9,248 nucleotides of DNA, from positions 1-9,248 of the forward strand of contig SLBU01000007.1 in the NCBI GenBank assembly GCA_007126175.1, written 5' to 3'. The notes beneath the pieces are model-generated. The model worked only from the letters and a program-made list of their open reading frames with translations. It was not told the DNA's origin and searched no databases. The stretch is from Kiritimatiellia bacterium. Lineage in GTDB: Bacteria; Verrucomicrobiota; Kiritimatiellia; UBA8416. Positions 5,739-9,248 of this stretch are shown piece after piece. A program made the position numbers and the translations under genes. Each line of letters starts with the position of its first letter. The first letter of the stretch is position 1.

Positions 5739-8231
5739 ATGGCTAGAAAAAGAGAAAAAAAACAGCGTTCGAAAGCAATTTCACAGGACCCCGCAGTCGA
5801 GCACATCGGTCCACAGGAGGAAACCGCGAATCTCATCCTGGCACGCGACCTTCTGCCGGAAGCGCTGCCTGTCATTCCTTTGCAGGAAAGGCCGGTGTTC
5901 CCGAAAATGACTGTGCCGATGATCATCGATAGCCCCGGCATTGCACAAGCCCTGATTAAACGGGCTGAGAGCGGATCCCGCTATGTTGGCCTCTTCCTGC
6001 GCCAACCCGAAACAGAAGACAGCGAAGCCGGGCCTGATAAAAAAAAGGCACTGCCGCCGCTCTACAACGTGGGAACCGTAGCCGAAATCATACGCATGGC
6101 CAAATCCGATTCAGGACGCGAAGTCCAAGTGCTGCTCACCGTCATCCAACGCTGCGAAATTGTCCGCTACATCCAGATGGAACCCTACATCATGGCCAAG
6201 GTCGAGTACGTCTCCGAACCCGAAATGTCCGAAAATCAGGACATGAAAGCCTACTCCCTCTCCGTTGTGCGCAGCATCAAGGAATTAATCCAGCTCAATC
6301 CCCTATATAAGGAAGAACTCAGTATCTTTATGCAGCACTCCAACATACAGGACCCTGGGCGCCTGTGCGATTTCGCTGCAGCACTCACCACCGCAAAACC
6401 GACCCAATTGCAAGAGATCCTCGCAACATTCCGCATCCGAGAACGCCTCAAGAAAGTACTGGCTCTGCTCAAACACGAGTTGGATATCACACAACTGCAG
6501 GCACGCATCACCAGCGAAATCGAAGGCAACATGAGCCGCGCCCAACGCAACTTCTTCCTGCGCGAACAACTCAAGGCCATCAAAAAAGAACTCGGCATCG
6601 AGAAAGAAGGCAAGGAAACCGAAATCGAAAGATTCGAAAAACGCATCGCAGAACTCCAATTGACCGAAGAAGCGCGCACCCGCATCGACGAGGAAATGGA
6701 AAAATTCCGTTTGCTGGAGCCTGCCTCCCCCGAATTCACGGTCACCCGCAATTACCTCGAATGGCTGACGGTGCTTCCCTGGGGGATTGCCTCCAACGAC
6801 AGCATCGATCTCGCCCGTGCCGAAAAAATCCTCAACGCGGACCACTACGGCCTCGCTGACGTCAAGGAACGAATCCTCGAATTCCTGGCCGTAGGAAAAC
6901 GCAAGGGCACCATCTCCGGATCAATCATATGCTTTGTGGGACCACCCGGCGTTGGCAAAACATCGATCGGTCGCTCCATTGCCAGCAGTATCAACCGCGA
7001 ATTCTACCGCTTCTCCCTCGGCGGCATGCGCGATGAAGCCGAAATCAAGGGCCACCGACGCACCTACATCGGTGCCATGCCCGGCAAATTCCTCCAAGCC
7101 ATCAAAACCTGCAAAACCAATAACCCCGTTATCATGCTGGACGAAATCGATAAAATCGGCGCCAGCTTCCATGGCGACCCCGCCTCCGCATTGCTCGAAG
7201 TACTCGACCCCGAACAGAACACCCAATTCCTCGACCACTACCTCGACGTTCGCTTTGACCTCTCCAGCGTCTTTTTCCTCTGCACGGCCAACCAGATCGA
7301 TACCATCCCAAAAGCACTGCTCGACCGTATGGAAATCATCAAACTCGCCGGATATATCACGGAAGAAAAGCTGCAAATTGCCAAGCGCTACCTGATCCCC
7401 AAACAATGCGAAGCCCACGGACTCAAAAAACGACACATTCACTTCTCCGCACCTGCCCTGCACGAGATCATCGATGGCTACGCCCGCGAACCCGGCGTGC
7501 GCGCACTCGAAAAACAAATCAAAAAAATCTTACGCAAGGTCACACGCGAAATTGCCGATATCCCCGACCCCACCCCCCAGAAAATTGAGGCCGCGAACAT
7601 CACCCATTACCTCGGTCAACCGATCTTTCATGATGAAAATGCCTTTGATATACCCCACCCAGGGATTGTGACCGGACTCGCATGGACAAGCCTCGGCGGA
7701 GATACTCTCCACATCGAAGCCGCCAAAATACACACCGGAAAACCAGGCTTCAAGCAAACCGGCCAGCTCGGCAAAGTGATGGTTGAATCCTCCGAAATCG
7801 CCTACAGCTTCGTGCGAGGATGGCTCGATCACGACGAAAAGCTCCGCCAAACCTTTGCAGAATCCTTTTTCCATTTGCATGTGCCCGCTGGGGCCACCCC
7901 CAAGGACGGCCCTTCGGCAGGCATCACCATGGCGCTCGCACTGGTCTCCCTCGTATGCAACCGACCAATCCGAAAAACACTCGCCATGACCGGCGAACTC
8001 TCCCTTACCGGGCTTGTCATGCCGATCGGCGGCGTTAAGGAAAAAACCATCGCTGCCAAACGGGCCCGCATCAAAGACATCATCTTCCCCGCCGAAAATC
8101 GCAAAGACTTCGAGGAGTTGCCCCCCCATGTCCGCAAGGGAATCAAACCACACTTCGTGCATCGGTTCGACGAAGCCGCCAATATCGCCCTCGGCAAAAC
8201 GACCACAACCAAACTCACAACACGAAGATAA
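5739..8231 (+). CDS. lon: Lon (LonA-type), ATP-dependent serine protease
   Basis: Lon is a cytosolic homohexameric AAA+ protease that degrades misfolded and short-lived regulatory proteins. Numbered from ATG at 5739 (830 aa): a charged start (MARKREKKQR), a LON substrate-binding domain opening with LPVIPLQERPVFPKM, a helical linker, and an AAA+ module with Walker A GPPGVGKT (401-408) and Walker B MLDEIDK (about 466-472). The protease domain holds the Ser-Lys dyad S726 in KDGPSAG and K769 in GGVKEK, spaced 43 residues as in E. coli Lon. The long N-terminal region makes this LonA rather than LonB. The start is uncertain: the frame is open from GTG 5607, with ATGs at 5634, 5652 and 5739, none with a strong ribosome site. 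I prefer 5739 because 5607 lies within the candidate -10 box, 5634 falls inside the palindrome and 5652 just after it, and the stretch up to 5738 lacks the C-ending codons of the rest of the gene. It is divergent from the dcw operon. Confidence 0.96.
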   Translation: MARKREKKQRSKAISQDPAVEHIGPQEETANLILARDLLPEALPVIPLQERPVFPKMTVPMIIDSPGIAQALIKRAESGSRYVGLFLRQPETEDSEAGPDKKKALPPLYNVGTVAEIIRMAKSDSGREVQVLLTVIQRCEIVRYIQMEPYIMAKVEYVSEPEMSENQDMKAYSLSVVRSIKELIQLNPLYKEELSIFMQHSNIQDPGRLCDFAAALTTAKPTQLQEILATFRIRERLKKVLALLKHELDITQLQARITSEIEGNMSRAQRNFFLREQLKAIKKELGIEKEGKETEIERFEKRIAELQLTEEARTRIDEEMEKFRLLEPASPEFTVTRNYLEWLTVLPWGIASNDSIDLARAEKILNADHYGLADVKERILEFLAVGKRKGTISGSIICFVGPPGVGKTSIGRSIASSINREFYRFSLGGMRDEAEIKGHRRTYIGAMPGKFLQAIKTCKTNNPVIMLDEIDKIGASFHGDPASALLEVLDPEQNTQFLDHYLDVRFDLSSVFFLCTANQIDTIPKALLDRMEIIKLAGYITEEKLQIAKRYLIPKQCEAHGLKKRHIHFSAPALHEIIDGYAREPGVRALEKQIKKILRKVTREIADIPDPTPQKIEAANITHYLGQPIFHDENAFDIPHPGIVTGLAWTSLGGDTLHIEAAKIHTGKPGFKQTGQLGKVMVESSEIAYSFVRGWLDHDEKLRQTFAESFFHLHVPAGATPKDGPSAGITMALALVSLVCNRPIRKTLAMTGELSLTGLVMPIGGVKEKTIAAKRARIKDIIFPAENRKDFEELPPHVRKGIKPHFVHRFDEAANIALGKTTTTKLTTRR

Positions 8232-8236
8232 CCCTG

Positions 8237-8315
8237 CCAGACGGAACCCACCTTTCCATGAAACCTATGAATGCGAAATCCGCGAGAATTTGAAACATAG
8301 GCGCTAGGCGTCTGG
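8237..8315. repeat. Nested inverted repeats between lon and aroK
   Basis: Within the 129-bp gap between lon and aroK, an outer pair CCAGACG (8237-8243) / CGTCTGG (8309-8315) encloses a pair CCTATG (8264-8269) / CATAGG (8296-8301). That encloses a short pair AAAT (8276-8279) / ATTT (8288-8291). All three pairs are in the right order to form one long interrupted stem. No T-run follows, so this is not a canonical intrinsic terminator. It could be an mRNA processing or attenuation structure, or chance. The remainder of the gap shows only a weak purine-rich site (AAGAG) before aroK. Confidence 0.4.
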
Positions 8316-8360
8316 GGCGGAATTCTTGATCGAACCCTACACACACCAAGAGAATCAATC

Positions 8361-8897
8361 ATGAAACAAGAAAATATCGTGCTGGTCGGTTTTATGGGAA
8401 CAGGCAAAACATCCGTTGCAAACCAGCTCGCCCGTCAATGCGCAATGCCCCTGCTCGATATGGACACCATGATCGAGCAACGCGCCGGCAAACCCATCAC
8501 ACGCATCTTCGCCGAGGAAGGCGAACCAGCCTTTCGTAAAATAGAGCATGCCCTCGCCGACGAACTTGCCACCCCCTCCGGCAGCATCATTTCCACAGGC
8601 GGCGGCATCGTTCTCAACCCCGAAAACATCCGCCTCCTCTCAGAGGGGGGCCTCGTCGTTTGCCTACAGGCCAGTATCGACGAAATTCTGCGGCGCGTGC
8701 AACACGACACCACCCGCCCCCTCCTACAAGGAATGGACCGACGTGCCAAAGTTGCTGCCCTGCTGACCGCACGCACACCCCTCTACCAGGCCATACCATA
8801 CCAGATCCATACCGATGGACGCACCATCGCAGACATTGCGGACGAAATCATCGCGGCCTATCAACACCACCAAGCTCTGCCTACAAATTCAAACTGA
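8361..8897 (+). CDS. aroK: Shikimate kinase
   Basis: This enzyme phosphorylates shikimate to shikimate-3-phosphate with ATP in the chorismate pathway for aromatic amino acids. The 178-aa protein matches the normal length of the single-domain enzyme. Visible are the P-loop GFMGTGKTS (10-18), shikimate-binding D35 in LLDMD and R59 in FRKIE, the GGG motif (80-82) in ISTGGGIV, the LID arginine R119 in TTRPLL, and R138 in TARTPLY, which lines up with the substrate-binding arginine of E. coli AroK. ATG at 8361 follows AAGAGAATCAATC, a weak ribosome site. It lies 129 nt after lon on the same strand, so it may be cotranscribed or have its own promoter; no convincing one was seen. The last 17 bp overlap the 3' end of purF on the other strand. 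The symbol could also be aroL, but aroK is the usual name for a single copy. Confidence 0.95.
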   Translation: MKQENIVLVGFMGTGKTSVANQLARQCAMPLLDMDTMIEQRAGKPITRIFAEEGEPAFRKIEHALADELATPSGSIISTGGGIVLNPENIRLLSEGGLVVCLQASIDEILRRVQHDTTRPLLQGMDRRAKVAALLTARTPLYQAIPYQIHTDGRTIADIADEIIAAYQHHQALPTNSN

Positions 8898-9248
8898 GCT
8901 CGCTACGGTTTTCCAAAGCATGCTTGCCGCCCGATATACCACTGATCTCCGTAGGATAACGACCCGTAAAACAGGCCGAACAGAAACCCTGGCCATCCGC
9001 AAAAGGCGTGAACAACCCCTCCAGACTGAGATAGCCGATGCTATCCGCACCCAAATATTCACAGATCTCATCCACATCCATGTTACCGGCAATCAATTCG
9101 TCGCTGGTAGGAAAATCTATCCCATAGAAACAAGGATGCTTGATCGGCGGGCACGACACCCGCATGTGTACCTCGGAGGCCCCCGCTTCACGCAAGCGCT
9201 GCACACGCCGGCGCGCCGTCGTCCCACGCACCACCGAATCGTCCACCA
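8881..9248 (-). CDS. purF: PurF, amidophosphoribosyltransferase (C-terminal part, cut by window edge)
   Basis: PurF makes 5-phosphoribosylamine from PRPP and glutamine, the first committed step of purine synthesis. Only the last 122 codons are present, running in from the right edge. They open with VDDSVVRGTT, the PRPP-binding loop typical of phosphoribosyltransferases, and continue with RVSCPPIKHPCFYGIDFPT, the LIAGN-x-D-VDEI block and the C-terminal FCSACFTGRYPTEI. The Cys in HPCFYG and the two in C-x-x-C match the positions that ligate a 4Fe-4S cluster in the Bacillus subtilis enzyme and are absent from E. coli PurF. This is therefore probably an Fe-S type enzyme; the fourth cysteine would lie outside the window. 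The stop TAG at 8883-8881 lies within the end of aroK. Confidence 0.93.
   Translation of the reverse strand, partial: VDDSVVRGTTARRRVQRLREAGASEVHMRVSCPPIKHPCFYGIDFPTSDELIAGNMDVDEICEYLGADSIGYLSLEGLFTPFADGQGFCSACFTGRYPTEISGISGGKHALENRSELSLNL

Noticed and set aside
6251..7517. Long open frames antisense to lon (for example 6251-6751, 6303-6845 and 6921-7517)
   Set aside because: They are shadows of C-ending codon use in lon; their translations show no domain and the sense strand encodes clear Lon motifs throughout.
8258..8293. Tiny reading frame of 11 codons (MKPMNAKSARI) between lon and aroK, possible leader peptide
   Set aside because: No ribosome site, no run of regulatory codons, and frames this short are expected by chance.
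1..9248. Novel defence, mobile or biosynthetic system; CRISPR array, insertion sequence, prophage, tRNA
   Set aside because: Every long coding stretch is assigned to a known housekeeping family, and no direct-repeat arrays, terminal inverted repeats with transposase, or tRNA-like cloverleafs were seen on either strand.

Overview
The window is ordinary bacterial chromosome with dense, well-conserved housekeeping genes. It most likely comes from a Gram-negative bacterium: MurE carries the DNPR signature for meso-diaminopimelate, and the upper part of the dcw (division and cell wall) cluster is intact. A member of the PVC group (Verrucomicrobiota/Kiritimatiellota-like) is my best guess. It rests on the style of the MraZ and Lon sequences and the Fe-S type PurF, and it is tentative. 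I see no mobile elements, CRISPR arrays, tRNA or rRNA genes, and no new multi-gene system.

Minus strand, 5448 down to 1: the start of a dcw operon in canonical order, mraZ - rsmH - ftsL - ftsI - murE - murF (murF runs off the left edge). Spacings are short: 15 nt mraZ/rsmH, about 33 nt rsmH/ftsL, an 8-nt overlap ftsL/ftsI, 26 nt ftsI/murE and an ATGA overlap murE/murF. This indicates one transcript with translational coupling. The products cover operon control (MraZ), 16S rRNA methylation (RsmH), the septal divisome (FtsL, FtsI) and cytoplasmic muropeptide synthesis (MurE, MurF).

Divergent control region, about 5449-5738: the dcw operon and lon are transcribed away from each other. On the mraZ side is a consensus TTGACA -35 box overlapped by at least six GTG-centred repeats spaced exactly 10 bp apart, the layout expected of an MraZ operator. 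On the lon side is a weaker candidate promoter followed at once by a perfect 28-bp palindrome (10-bp arms, 8-nt centre). These two elements are the most interesting non-coding signals in the window.

Plus strand, 5739-8897: lon (LonA-type ATP-dependent protease), a 129-bp gap with nested inverted repeats, then aroK (shikimate kinase). At the right edge the 3' end of purF (Fe-S type amidophosphoribosyltransferase) lies on the minus strand. It meets aroK tail-to-tail with a 17-bp overlap of the coding ends.
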